This document shows positions 1 to 6,050 of a DNA stretch of 14,405 bases, piece by piece (within the stretch, counting starts at the first letter, position 1; each line of letters begins with the position of its first letter). Source of the stretch: Ruminococcaceae bacterium UBA7127. GTDB taxonomy: Bacteria > Bacillota > Clostridia > Oscillospirales > Acutalibacteraceae. The notes under the pieces are model-generated. The model searched no databases and had not been told where the DNA came from. It saw only the letters and a list, made by a program, of their open reading frames with translations. The translations under genes and the position numbers were made by a program. The stretch lies in the NCBI GenBank assembly GCA_002493005.1, contig DKXL01000037.1, positions 1-14,405 on the forward strand. Reading direction: 5' to 3'.

Positions 1-1
1 A

Positions 2-127
2 ACACTTCTTAACACAGCAAACCTTGGCACAGATGCAGACAAGCTTATGGCACCTGCCGGAGAAGTAACATTTACACTCGTTGATAACGGTGATGATACA
101 CTTACACTTTCATACACAGCAAGCTAA
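2..127 (+). CDS. C-terminal end of an unidentified, probably secreted protein (5' end outside window)
   Basis: An open frame enters from the left edge and ends at TAA 125-127. The 41 visible residues are rich in Thr, Leu, Ala, Asp and Gly. They end in an alternating beta-strand pattern (EVTFTLVDNGDDTLTLSYTAS, split as EVTFTLVDNG and DDTLTLSYTAS). That composition, with a single Lys and no Cys, resembles the tail of an extracellular or surface beta-sandwich protein. Codon choice is strongly biased (ACA, CTT, GCA), which suggests high expression. A good hairpin terminator follows, so this is the last gene of its transcript. The family cannot be named from this fragment. The reading frame is well supported, and the secreted character is inference. 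Confidence 0.6.
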   Translation, partial: TLLNTANLGTDADKLMAPAGEVTFTLVDNGDDTLTLSYTAS

Positions 128-200
128 AATAATTTATGGTAGTTTTAAATCAAGCATAGAAATGAGTTACAGTTAGTGAAAAAAAGTAAAAATGCACATT

Positions 201-238
201 AAAATCCCTTGAGTTTTTAGAATTCGAGGGATTTTTTG
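201..238 (+). terminator. Rho-independent terminator of the left-edge gene
   Basis: A 12-bp stem pairs 201-212 with 224-235, with one G-T wobble and an 11-nt loop. The 3' arm runs into TTTTTT (232-237). It lies about 75 nt after the stop codon of the partial gene and ahead of the next gene on the same strand. Confidence 0.85.
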
Positions 239-338
239 TGTAAAAATTAAATGTTTGAAGTATCACATCTCGAAATAGTTATCTTGATATAGTATTATAA
301 AAATAATAATATATATTGTTTTGTAAGGATGGGATAGA

Positions 339-887
339 ATGGGGTTACAGTATATTTACAATGAATTTTTACAAAATTATGAGGATGAATATTATGTTGA
401 CCTTGCGCAAAATGAGATTTTAGTAATCCCGTTATTAGTGGACATCATGATTGACGAACGTTTTGACGATTCAAAGCGGGCGCAAAAAATATTAGAGAAA
501 ATCAGTCAAAGCAATCCTAAAGCTGTTTATCCGTTCTTTGATTATATTGCAAAGTGTTTAATGCACAAAACAAAGTTTATTGCGTGGAATACATGGAAGA
601 TAATTGTAAATCTGCTTGCTGTTGACACGGATGATAAGTGGAGTTCGGTTCGCGATCAATACTATAATGCGCTTTGTACTGATGCGATAACTGAATTTTC
701 AATAGTTTGTGAATGTGCAGAAAAAGTTGTCGCCAACAAACCTGATGAAACATCAAGAATTTTGGAGATATTCAGAAACATAGAAAACAGAACGTTTACT
801 GTTTTTGGAGAAGTATCAAATGCAAGCAAAGAAGTCGCCAAAGAAAAGATTTTAGAATTCTTTGAGCGGACGATGAACGGTGAGTAG
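339..887 (+). CDS. HEAT-repeat-like alpha-helical protein, function unknown
   Basis: This 182-aa protein starts at ATG 339, with an AAGGATG ribosome binding site at about 325-331. It has no signal peptide or membrane segment. The sequence reads as successive amphipathic helices, for example LAQNEILVIPLLVDIMIDER, then SKRAQKILEKISQSNPKAVY, then FFDYIAKCLMHKT. The 'KRAQKILEKISQSNPKAVYPFFDYIAKCL' type of spacing (quoted here only by its key residues A-x-x-I-L and P-x-F-x-x-I) is typical of HEAT/ARM-like solenoids, in which each repeat is a helical pair. Such proteins usually act as scaffolds or binding surfaces, so no reaction can be assigned. It stands alone, with a terminator before it and about 150 nt before maf. 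Being coding is well supported; the HEAT assignment rests on pattern only. Confidence 0.7.
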   Translation: MGLQYIYNEFLQNYEDEYYVDLAQNEILVIPLLVDIMIDERFDDSKRAQKILEKISQSNPKAVYPFFDYIAKCLMHKTKFIAWNTWKIIVNLLAVDTDDKWSSVRDQYYNALCTDAITEFSIVCECAEKVVANKPDETSRILEIFRNIENRTFTVFGEVSNASKEVAKEKILEFFERTMNGE

Positions 888-1038
888 CAGGAATTTAGAA
901 AATTTTACAGACGATACAACTGAGAGCAATATAGATATCAAATAGTTGGAATATGTAACATTCTTGCCGTAGTGTGATGCGGTTAATCACATTGATGGTT
1001 GCAATGCAGAATTTTTAAATATAAAAGGAGTAATTAAA

Positions 1039-1599
1039 TTGATTATACTTGCGTCAGCTTCTCCTCGAAGAAAAGAACTTTTAAAACTGGTAGTAGATGA
1101 TTTTTGCATTGAACCTGCGGACATTGAGGAGTCGGTAACAGAAAATATAGAAATTGAAAAATATCCGGAATATCTTGCGTCAAAAAAGGCAGAACACATT
1201 TATCATAACGGACATAGTAATGATGTGGTTATCGGTTGCGACACAGGAGTATTTATAGACGGAGAAATGCTCGGCAAGCCTCAAAATTTTGAAGATGCGA
1301 AGAAAATGCTTGCAAGACTTTCGGGAAGAACGCACAAGGTGATAACGGGCGTAAGCGTGTGCGCAAAAGGGCGGTGCATTAGATTTTCACAGACAACGGA
1401 TGTTGAGTTTTTTGAGCTTTGTGATAAGGAAATCGAGGAATATGTATTGACAGGTGAGCCGATGGACAAAGCAGGAGCATATGGTATACAGGGCAGAGGT
1501 GCTTTGCTGGTAAAGAACATTAACGGAGATTATTTTAATGTTGTGGGATTACCCATAGCACAGCTTAGTCGCGTGTTAAAGCAAATGAATGTTTTGTAA
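1039..1599 (+). CDS. maf: Maf family nucleoside triphosphate pyrophosphatase
   Basis: Maf proteins hydrolyse non-canonical or pyrimidine nucleoside triphosphates (typically dTTP/UTP) to the monophosphate plus pyrophosphate in the cytoplasm. They are linked to house-cleaning and septum control. The 186-aa product has full family length. Visible motifs are SASPRRKELL at residues 6-15, the acidic catalytic segment GCDT (D68) followed by GEMLGKP at 75-81, the LSGRTHKVITGV block at 94-105, and GAYGIQGRGALLV at 147-158, ending with NVVGLP. The start is TTG at 1039: AAAGGAG sits at 1024-1030 with 8 nt spacing, and the typical N-terminus (hydrophobics then SASPRR) begins exactly there. An ATG does not exist nearby. 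Classification as the dTTP/UTP subtype is inference from overall similarity. Confidence 0.95.
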   Translation: MIILASASPRRKELLKLVVDDFCIEPADIEESVTENIEIEKYPEYLASKKAEHIYHNGHSNDVVIGCDTGVFIDGEMLGKPQNFEDAKKMLARLSGRTHKVITGVSVCAKGRCIRFSQTTDVEFFELCDKEIEEYVLTGEPMDKAGAYGIQGRGALLVKNINGDYFNVVGLPIAQLSRVLKQMNVL

Positions 1600-1606
1600 A
1601 ATGGCA

Positions 1607-1633
1607 GGAAAAACCGGAAAAACCGGAAAAACT
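1607..1633 (+). repeat. Three tandem copies of a 9-bp unit (GGAAAAACC)
   Basis: GGAAAAACC, GGAAAAACC and GGAAAAACT follow one another directly between the maf stop codon and the rpsF promoter. The last copy differs by one base. No function is evident. It is a small local repeat, probably from replication slippage. Confidence 0.7.
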
Positions 1634-1655
1634 TACGAAACATATTACAAAATTG

Positions 1656-1683
1656 TTGACAAGCTTTCATTTTATGATATAAT
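1656..1683 (+). promoter_or_regulatory. Sigma-A promoter of rpsF-ssb-rpsR
   Basis: A perfect -35 TTGACA (1656-1661) is separated by 16 nt from a perfect -10 TATAAT (1678-1683), which is preceded by TG one base away (extended -10, TG at 1675-1676). Transcription should begin near 1690, immediately before the structured leader. Confidence 0.88.
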
Positions 1684-1689
1684 ATATCT

Positions 1690-1733
1690 GTTGCTTTATG
1701 CAACAAATCCTTGCGGCGCAAGCCGCCATAAAG
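1690..1733 (+). promoter_or_regulatory. S6:S18-type autoregulatory leader of rpsF
   Basis: An outer helix pairs CTTTATG (1694-1700) with CATAAAG (1727-1733). Inside it, CTTGC (1710-1714) pairs with GCAAG (1718-1722) around a GGC loop. The asymmetric internal loop carries CCG at 1723-1725 on its 3' side. Known S6:S18 leaders have this design: two helices with an unpaired CCG that the S6:S18 complex recognises as it recognises 16S rRNA. The ribosome binding site (AAGGAGGT, 1739-1746) begins only 6 nt after the outer helix, so binding could block initiation. The fold was drawn by hand, not computed. Confidence 0.7.
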
Positions 1734-1754
1734 TCCAGAAGGAGGTGCAATATA

Positions 1755-2051
1755 ATGGCAGTAACAGCTAATTACGAAACCGTAATGATCATTTCAATGA
1801 AGAATGGCGAAGAAGGCATTCAGGCTATCGTTGAAAAGTTCAAGGCTCTCATTGAAAAGCATGCCACTTTGAAGAATGTTGACGAATGGGGCAAGAGAAA
1901 GCTTGCTTACCTTATCAACAAGGAGAGCGAAGGTTATTATGTTCTTTTTGATTTTGAAAGCACAGCTGAGTTCCCTGCAGAGCTTGACCGTATCTACAAA
2001 ATCACAGAAGGCGTAATGCGTTCAATCATTATCAAAAAGGAAGACGAATAA
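1755..2051 (+). CDS. rpsF: 30S ribosomal protein S6
   Basis: S6 binds the central domain of 16S rRNA together with S18 in the small ribosomal subunit. The product is 98 aa, normal for the family. It opens with MAVTANYETVMIISM, the usual first beta strand, and continues through the conserved LKNVDEWGKRKLAYLINKE segment (given here as VDEWGKRKLAY, about residues 42-52) and GYYVLFDF, ending VMRSIIIKKEDE. The start is ATG 1755, with AAGGAGGT at 1739-1746 and 8 nt spacing. A longer in-frame start at 1698 lies inside the leader helix, has no ribosome binding site and would add 19 residues not seen in S6. First gene of rpsF-ssb-rpsR, read from the promoter at 1656. Confidence 0.97.
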   Translation: MAVTANYETVMIISMKNGEEGIQAIVEKFKALIEKHATLKNVDEWGKRKLAYLINKESEGYYVLFDFESTAEFPAELDRIYKITEGVMRSIIIKKEDE

Positions 2052-2092
2052 TCACATTGTAGGGATTTTCCCGAACACGAAAGGAACACAGT

Positions 2093-2587
2093 ATGTTAAA
2101 CAGAGTAATTTTGATGGGCAGAATTGTTGCTGACCCTGAACTTAAAACAACAGGAACGGGCGTTAGCGTAACAAGCTTTCGCATTGCAGTAGATCGCAGT
2201 TATGTTAAAAGCGGCGAGGAGCGCAAGGCAGACTTCTTTGATGTAGTTTGCTGGAGAAATACCGCTGAGTTTGTTTGCCGTTATTTTGGCAAGGGCTCGC
2301 TTATTGCCGTTGAAGGTCAGCTTCAGAGCCGTACCTATCAGGCAAAGGACGGTACAAACCGTTATGTTGTTGAAGTTGTCGCTGACAATGTGTCATTCAC
2401 CGGTGAACGCCGTGAAAACGCAGGCAGTTACAATCAGGCTTATGGTGGAAATCAGACTTATGCTGCTCCCAACTACGGTGGCAATCAGTCATATCAGCAG
2501 GATGTTCCACAGGCCCCTGCATCATATCAGAGTGGTTCAAACTCAGATTTTCAGGAAATGCCGCTTGATGACGACTTACCATTTTAA
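2093..2587 (+). CDS. ssb: Single-stranded DNA-binding protein
   Basis: SSB coats single-stranded DNA during replication, recombination and repair, and recruits partner proteins through its acidic tail. The 164-aa product has the OB-fold at about residues 1-105 (MLNRVILMGRIVADPEL, then the FFDVVCWRNTAEF and VEGQLQSRTYQ blocks). A flexible Gly/Asn/Gln/Tyr-rich linker covers about 110-150, and the canonical tip DDDLPF closes the protein (159-164). The ribosome binding site AAGGA at 2081-2085 precedes ATG 2093. It lies between rpsF and rpsR, the standard Firmicutes arrangement, so expression should follow ribosomal protein supply. Nothing unusual was seen. Confidence 0.97.
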   Translation: MLNRVILMGRIVADPELKTTGTGVSVTSFRIAVDRSYVKSGEERKADFFDVVCWRNTAEFVCRYFGKGSLIAVEGQLQSRTYQAKDGTNRYVVEVVADNVSFTGERRENAGSYNQAYGGNQTYAAPNYGGNQSYQQDVPQAPASYQSGSNSDFQEMPLDDDLPF

Positions 2588-2632
2588 CTACAACTAATTT
2601 TAATATATTCTCATTGAAAGGAGAACTTCACT

Positions 2633-2872
2633 ATGGCAGACAGACCAATGAACCGTGGCAGAAAGGCTCGCAAGAAGGTTTGCGGTTTCTGCGTTGACAA
2701 GGTAGAGAATATCGATTATAAAGATATCGCTCGTCTTCGCCGTTATATGTCAGAAAGAGGAAAGATTCTTCCTCGCCGTGTAACAGGCACTTGCGCAAGA
2801 CATCAGCGTGAGCTTACAGTTGCAATCAAGCGTGCTCGCCACCTTGCTTTGCTTCCTTATTCTGCAGACTAA
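2633..2872 (+). CDS. rpsR: 30S ribosomal protein S18, zinc-binding (C+) form
   Basis: S18 joins S6 on the platform of the 30S subunit. The 79-aa protein contains the conserved core YKDIARLRRYMSERGKI and ends in KRARHLALLPYSAD. A cysteine pair C17-x2-C20 together with C54 and H57 forms a likely zinc ribbon, the 'C+' type of S18. Many bacteria also or instead carry a 'C-' type, so zinc status may matter for its use. AAAGGAG precedes ATG 2633 closely. It is the last gene of the operon, followed by a strong terminator. As partner of the S6 encoded at the other end of the operon, it is expected to complete the complex that binds the leader. Confidence 0.97.
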   Translation: MADRPMNRGRKARKKVCGFCVDKVENIDYKDIARLRRYMSERGKILPRRVTGTCARHQRELTVAIKRARHLALLPYSAD

Positions 2873-2890
2873 TTTTAGTGTCAATACATC

Positions 2891-2923
2891 AAGCATCGCA
2901 CAGTAATGTGCGGTGCTTTTTTA
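2891..2923 (+). terminator. Rho-independent terminator of rpsF-ssb-rpsR
   Basis: An 11-bp stem pairs 2891-2901 with 2908-2918 (one G-T wobble) around a 6-nt loop. It is followed by T's to 2922. It lies 19 nt after the rpsR stop codon. Confidence 0.92.
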
Positions 2924-2936
2924 CTTTATAGGAAAA

Positions 2937-3044
2937 TGCTCGAAACCGGTCGGGCACAAAAGTGTAGACACTATCAAGCTGTCTGCTCAAAAATGGATGC
3001 AATGTCACGTTGCCGAATTGTGGGCGGCGTCACGCCGCTTTTTT
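2937..3044 (+). ncRNA. Candidate structured small RNA, four consecutive hairpins
   Basis: The gap between rpsR and the copper operon has no open frame with a ribosome binding site but holds four hairpins in a row. H1 pairs 2937-2943 with 2950-2956. H2 pairs 2964-2970 with 2980-2986. H3 pairs 2999-3003 with 3009-3013. H4 pairs GCGGCG 3024-3029 with CGCCGC 3033-3038 and is followed by six T's (3039-3044), as a terminator would be. No clear promoter was found directly upstream, so it might be made by read-through or processing of the rpsR transcript. I do not recognise an RNA family. H4 alone could simply be a second terminator for the ribosomal operon. Confidence 0.35.
3024..3044 (+). terminator. 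Second Rho-independent terminator downstream of rpsR
   Basis: GCGGCG (3024-3029) pairs with CGCCGC (3033-3038) around a TCA loop, followed directly by TTTTTT. It is GC-rich in an AT-rich spacer and insulates the copper promoter from upstream transcription. Confidence 0.8.
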
Positions 3045-3092
3045 AGTATTTAGAATTAATATAACATTGATTTATTATTGAAACATTTTCTA

Positions 3093-3121
3093 TTGACATA
3101 TACCCTATAGGGGTATATAAT
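3093..3121 (+). promoter_or_regulatory. Copper operon promoter with CsoR operator 1 in its spacer
   Basis: The -35 TTGACA (3093-3098) and -10 TATAAT (3116-3121) are both perfect consensus, with the ideal 17-nt spacer. The spacer is almost filled by an inverted repeat: ATATACCC (3098-3105), a 5-nt TATAG centre and GGGTATAT (3111-3118), so the arms reach into both promoter boxes. The TACCC/GGGTA core is the known CsoR operator type. A bound CsoR would exclude RNA polymerase, which explains how such a strong promoter is kept off without copper. Confidence 0.9.
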
Positions 3122-3132
3122 ATAAACACAAA

Positions 3133-3149
3133 ATACCCATAGGGGGTAT
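3133..3149 (+). promoter_or_regulatory. Second CsoR-type operator near the transcription start
   Basis: ATACCC (3133-3138), a 5-nt spacer and GGGTAT (3144-3149) form a second palindrome with the same core. It lies just downstream of the expected transcription start (about 3128). Its centre is 33 bp from that of operator 1, close to three helical turns, so two CsoR tetramers could bind on the same face. Confidence 0.8.
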
Positions 3150-3178
3150 ACATAATATTTATCTGTGGGGTTTAATAT

Positions 3179-3475
3179 ATGGAAAATAACTTTTGTCACA
3201 AAACTAAACATAGAAGTGAGCTGGAGTACAAGGCGCTTGTCAATAGGCTTAACCGAATTGAGGGACAGATAAGAGGAATTAGAGGTATGGTTGAGAAGAA
3301 CGCTTATTGTCCTGACATTCTTGTTCAGGTGGCGGCTGTAAATGCGGCTCTTAATGCTTTTAATAAGGAATTACTTGCAGAACACATAAAAACTTGTGTT
3401 GCCGATGATATTCGCCGCGGCAACGATAATACTATTGACGAGCTTGTTGATGTGCTAAAAAAGCTTATGAAATAG
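3179..3475 (+). CDS. csoR: CsoR family copper-sensing transcriptional repressor
   Basis: CsoR is an all-alpha tetrameric repressor that binds Cu(I) and then leaves its operator. The 98-aa protein has the family core LNRIEGQIRGIRGMVE (about 24-39). It carries the Cu(I) ligand set C44, H69 and C73, with the spacing (25 and 4) of characterised CsoR proteins, and a Tyr directly before the first Cys. The N-terminus has extra C6, H7 and H11, which could contribute metal ligands, though this is speculative. The start is ATG 3179; the only upstream purine run is GTGGGG at 3165-3170, a weak ribosome binding site. Two matching operators precede it, implying autoregulation. copA follows after 9 nt. Confidence 0.95.
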   Translation: MENNFCHKTKHRSELEYKALVNRLNRIEGQIRGIRGMVEKNAYCPDILVQVAAVNAALNAFNKELLAEHIKTCVADDIRRGNDNTIDELVDVLKKLMK

Positions 3476-3484
3476 GGAGGAAAT

Positions 3485-5749
3485 ATGACGCAATATAATG
3501 TAACCGGTATGAGCTGTGCCGCTTGCAGTGCAAGGGTTGAAAAGGCGGTGCTTAAAGTTGACGGAGTTGAGTCTTGTTCGGTGAGCCTGCTGACAAACTC
3601 AATGTCTGTTGAAGGCTCTGTTAAATCTCAGGATATTATTTCAGCAGTTGAGAAAGCAGGCTACGGTGCTTTGTTAAAAGGACAAAAAACGAGTTCGGCT
3701 TCAAATGAGAATATGCCGATTGATAACGAAATGTCGCATATAAGGCGAAGGCTGATAGCTTCGCTGGTGTTTTTGTCAGCATTGATGTATGTTTCAATGG
3801 GACATATGATGTGGGGGTTTCCATTGCCGTCTTTTTTAGCTGAAAACCATATTGCTATGGGACTTATTCAGCTATTGCTGTCCGCAATAGTAATGGTTAT
3901 AAATCAAAAGTTTTTTATCAGTGGCTTTAAGGGCATTATAAATCGTGCTCCTAATATGGATACTCTTGTTGCGCTTGGTTCAGGAACAGCCTTTATTTAC
4001 AGTACAGCGGCGCTTTTTGCCATGACAGACGCACAACTAAGAGGTGATGTTAATTCTGTAATGAATTATATGCACGAATTTTACTTTGAATCGGCGGCTA
4101 TGATACTTGCGCTCATAACTGTAGGCAAAATGCTTGAGGCTCGCTCAAAAGGAAAGACTACAGATGCTCTTAAGGGGCTGATGAAGCTTGCGCCGAAAAC
4201 TGCTACGATAATCAAGGATGGCAAAGAGGTTGAGGTTTCAATCGAACAGGTTAAAAAGGGCGATGTGTTTGTGGTTCGTCCCGGAGAAAATGTGCCTGTT
4301 GACGGAGTTGTTATAGAGGGCAGCAGTGCGGTTAATGAGTCGGCGCTTACTGGTGAGAGTATTCCTGTTGATAAAGATATCGGCGATATTGTGTCAGCCG
4401 CGACAATAAATCAATCGGGTTTTATTCGCTGTGAAGCAACCAGAATCGGAGAGGATACAACGCTTTCGCAGATTATAAAAATGGTAAGTGATGCGGCGGC
4501 AACAAAAGCGCCTATTGCTAAAATCGCAGACAAAGTATCAGGTGTGTTTGTGCCGGCGGTAATGATAATAGCTGTAATAACCGCAATCGTATGGCTGTTG
4601 TGCGGCCAAAGTGTTGGATTTTCACTTGCAAGAGCAATTTCCGTGCTTGTTATTAGCTGTCCGTGTGCATTGGGACTTGCAACTCCTGTTGCCATAATGG
4701 TTGGCAATGGTGTAGGCGCAAAAAACGGTATATTATACAAAACGGCTGTATCGCTTGAAACAGCAGGAAGGATACAAACTGTAGTGATTGACAAGACAGG
4801 CACAATCACCAAAGGTGAGCCTGCCATTACGGATATTTTGCCTTTTAATAAACTAAGTGAGAACGAACTGTTAAAGATTGCATTTTCTCTTGAATGCAAG
4901 AGTGAACATCCGCTTGCAAGTGCTGTTAACCGCAGAGCCAGAGAGTATAATCTTACACCGTATGATGTAACTGATTTTAAGACGTTGCCGGGCAACGGAC
5001 TTACTGCTGTAATTAACGGTGAAAATTTGTACGGCGGAAATTTTAAATTTATTTCACAGCACGCCGATGTGTCAGATGAAATAAAATCAATGTCGGAAAT
5101 ACTTGCTGACGAGGGAAAAACACCATTATATTTCTGTAAAGGAAATATACTTTTGGGTATAATTGCCGTAGCAGATATAATAAAAGAGGACAGCGCAAAG
5201 GCAGTGTCCGAACTTAAAAATATGGGAATAAAGGTTGTTATGCTTACAGGCGACAACGAAAGGACTGCAAAGACAGTCGGTAAGCAGGCAGGCGTTGACG
5301 AGGTTATTGCAGGTGTTTTGCCTGACGGCAAAGAGAAAAATGTAAGACAACTAAGACAAAGCGGCATAGTTGCAATGGTAGGCGACGGAATTAACGATGC
5401 GCCTGCACTGACAGCCGCCGACTTGGGAATTGCAATCGGCGCAGGAACCGATGTTGCTATTGATGCGGCTGATGTTGTGTTGATGAAAAGCAGGCTTAGT
5501 GACGTGCCTGCGGCAATCCGACTTGGCAGGGCAACGCTTAGAAATATTCACGAAAATCTGTTTTGGGCATTTATTTACAACGTGCTTGGTATTCCGCTTG
5601 CGGCAGGTGTGTACATCAGCCTTTTGGGATGGCAGCTTAATCCGATGTTTGGTGCGGCTGCAATGAGTCTTTCAAGCGTTTGTGTTGTAACTAATGCGCT
5701 CAGACTTAACTTTGTTAATATATGCAGTCCAAAGCGTGATAAAAAATAA
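3485..5749 (+). CDS. copA: P1B-type copper(I)-exporting ATPase
   Basis: CopA pumps Cu(I) out across the cytoplasmic membrane using ATP. The 754-aa protein has one N-terminal heavy-metal domain (GMSCAAC, residues 8-14), membrane helices, the actuator motif TGES (289-292), and the metal-site CPC in helix 6 (392-394). The phosphorylation motif DKTGT (D436), the nucleotide-domain HP (475-476), TGDN (588-591) and GDGIND (633-638) follow. The helix 7 YN pair (698-699) and helix 8 MSLSS (727-731) are the residues that, with CPC, mark Cu(I) specificity rather than Zn or Cd. GGGAGG at 3475-3480 overlaps the last base of the csoR stop codon and precedes ATG 3485, so translation is probably coupled. Complete, with no missing key residue. 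Confidence 0.97.
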   Translation: MTQYNVTGMSCAACSARVEKAVLKVDGVESCSVSLLTNSMSVEGSVKSQDIISAVEKAGYGALLKGQKTSSASNENMPIDNEMSHIRRRLIASLVFLSALMYVSMGHMMWGFPLPSFLAENHIAMGLIQLLLSAIVMVINQKFFISGFKGIINRAPNMDTLVALGSGTAFIYSTAALFAMTDAQLRGDVNSVMNYMHEFYFESAAMILALITVGKMLEARSKGKTTDALKGLMKLAPKTATIIKDGKEVEVSIEQVKKGDVFVVRPGENVPVDGVVIEGSSAVNESALTGESIPVDKDIGDIVSAATINQSGFIRCEATRIGEDTTLSQIIKMVSDAAATKAPIAKIADKVSGVFVPAVMIIAVITAIVWLLCGQSVGFSLARAISVLVISCPCALGLATPVAIMVGNGVGAKNGILYKTAVSLETAGRIQTVVIDKTGTITKGEPAITDILPFNKLSENELLKIAFSLECKSEHPLASAVNRRAREYNLTPYDVTDFKTLPGNGLTAVINGENLYGGNFKFISQHADVSDEIKSMSEILADEGKTPLYFCKGNILLGIIAVADIIKEDSAKAVSELKNMGIKVVMLTGDNERTAKTVGKQAGVDEVIAGVLPDGKEKNVRQLRQSGIVAMVGDGINDAPALTAADLGIAIGAGTDVAIDAADVVLMKSRLSDVPAAIRLGRATLRNIHENLFWAFIYNVLGIPLAAGVYISLLGWQLNPMFGAAAMSLSSVCVVTNALRLNFVNICSPKRDKK

Positions 5750-5778
5750 AACAAAAAAGGAAAAAGGAGAATTTAAAA

Positions 5779-5979
5779 ATGGAAAAAACTATGGAAATTG
5801 AGGGAATGATGTGTCCGCATTGCGAGGCAAGAGTAAAGCAGGTGCTTGAGGCTTTGCCGCAGGTTAACTCGGCTGAGGTAAGTCATGAACAGGGCACGGC
5901 TGTGCTCACACTGAATTCTGAAATTGCAGACGATATACTGAAGAAAACAGTTGAGGAACAGGGCTACAAGGTAATCTAA
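5779..5979 (+). CDS. copZ: Copper chaperone, heavy-metal-associated domain protein
   Basis: The 66-aa product is a single heavy-metal-associated (HMA) domain. CopZ-type chaperones carry Cu(I) in the cytoplasm and hand it to the N-terminal domain of CopA. The metal loop reads GMMCPHCEARV, giving C12 and C15; the His between the cysteines is a variation seen in some family members. The rest follows the beta-alpha-beta-beta-alpha-beta pattern, ending EEQGYKVI. AAAAAGGAG at about 5762-5770 precedes ATG 5779. It lies 29 nt after copA and ends the copper operon at the shared terminator. Role as CopA partner is inferred from family and position. Confidence 0.93.
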   Translation: MEKTMEIEGMMCPHCEARVKQVLEALPQVNSAEVSHEQGTAVLTLNSEIADDILKKTVEEQGYKVI

Positions 5980-6002
5980 AACAAAATTAAATAAGACAAA
6001 GT

Positions 6003-6047
6003 AAAAAAACAACAGCACAACCGTAAAATTGTCGGTTGTGCTGTTTT
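6003..6047. terminator. Bidirectional terminator between copZ and the ireB operon
   Basis: A perfect 13-bp stem pairs 6011-6023 with 6033-6045 around a 9-nt loop. On the minus strand it is followed by seven T's (complement of 6003-6009). On the plus strand it is followed by a shorter T run (6044-6047). It serves the two converging operons. The minus-strand gene stops only 4 nt from the structure. Confidence 0.9.
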
Positions 6048-6050
6048 GTG

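Noticed and set aside
255..300. Promoter for the HEAT-like gene
   Set aside because: TTGAAG at 255 has no good -10 at 16-18 nt. AT-richness gives several weak TATA-like boxes further on, so no pair was convincing.
992..1020. TTGATG-N17-TTAAAT as a maf promoter
   Set aside because: The transcript would begin within the ribosome binding site, leaving no usable leader.
1698..1754. Upstream in-frame start for rpsF
   Set aside because: It has no ribosome binding site, lies within the S6:S18 leader helix and adds residues not found in S6. ATG 1755 has a strong site.
1589..1771. Short plus-strand open frame over the rpsF promoter
   Set aside because: It overlaps a perfect promoter, the structured leader and the rpsF start. 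Its Gly-Lys-Thr repeats simply translate the 9-bp tandem repeat.
2924..3092. CRISPR, tRNA or mobile element remnant in the rpsR-csoR gap
   Set aside because: There are no repeated spacers, no tRNA cloverleaf arms and no terminal inverted repeats with target duplication. Only independent hairpins were found.
4411..5367. 318-codon open frame on the minus strand
   Set aside because: It lies wholly opposite copA, which carries every P-type ATPase motif. Its translation is low-complexity (Ser, Ile, Pro, Ala) with no motif, and no ribosome binding site supports it.
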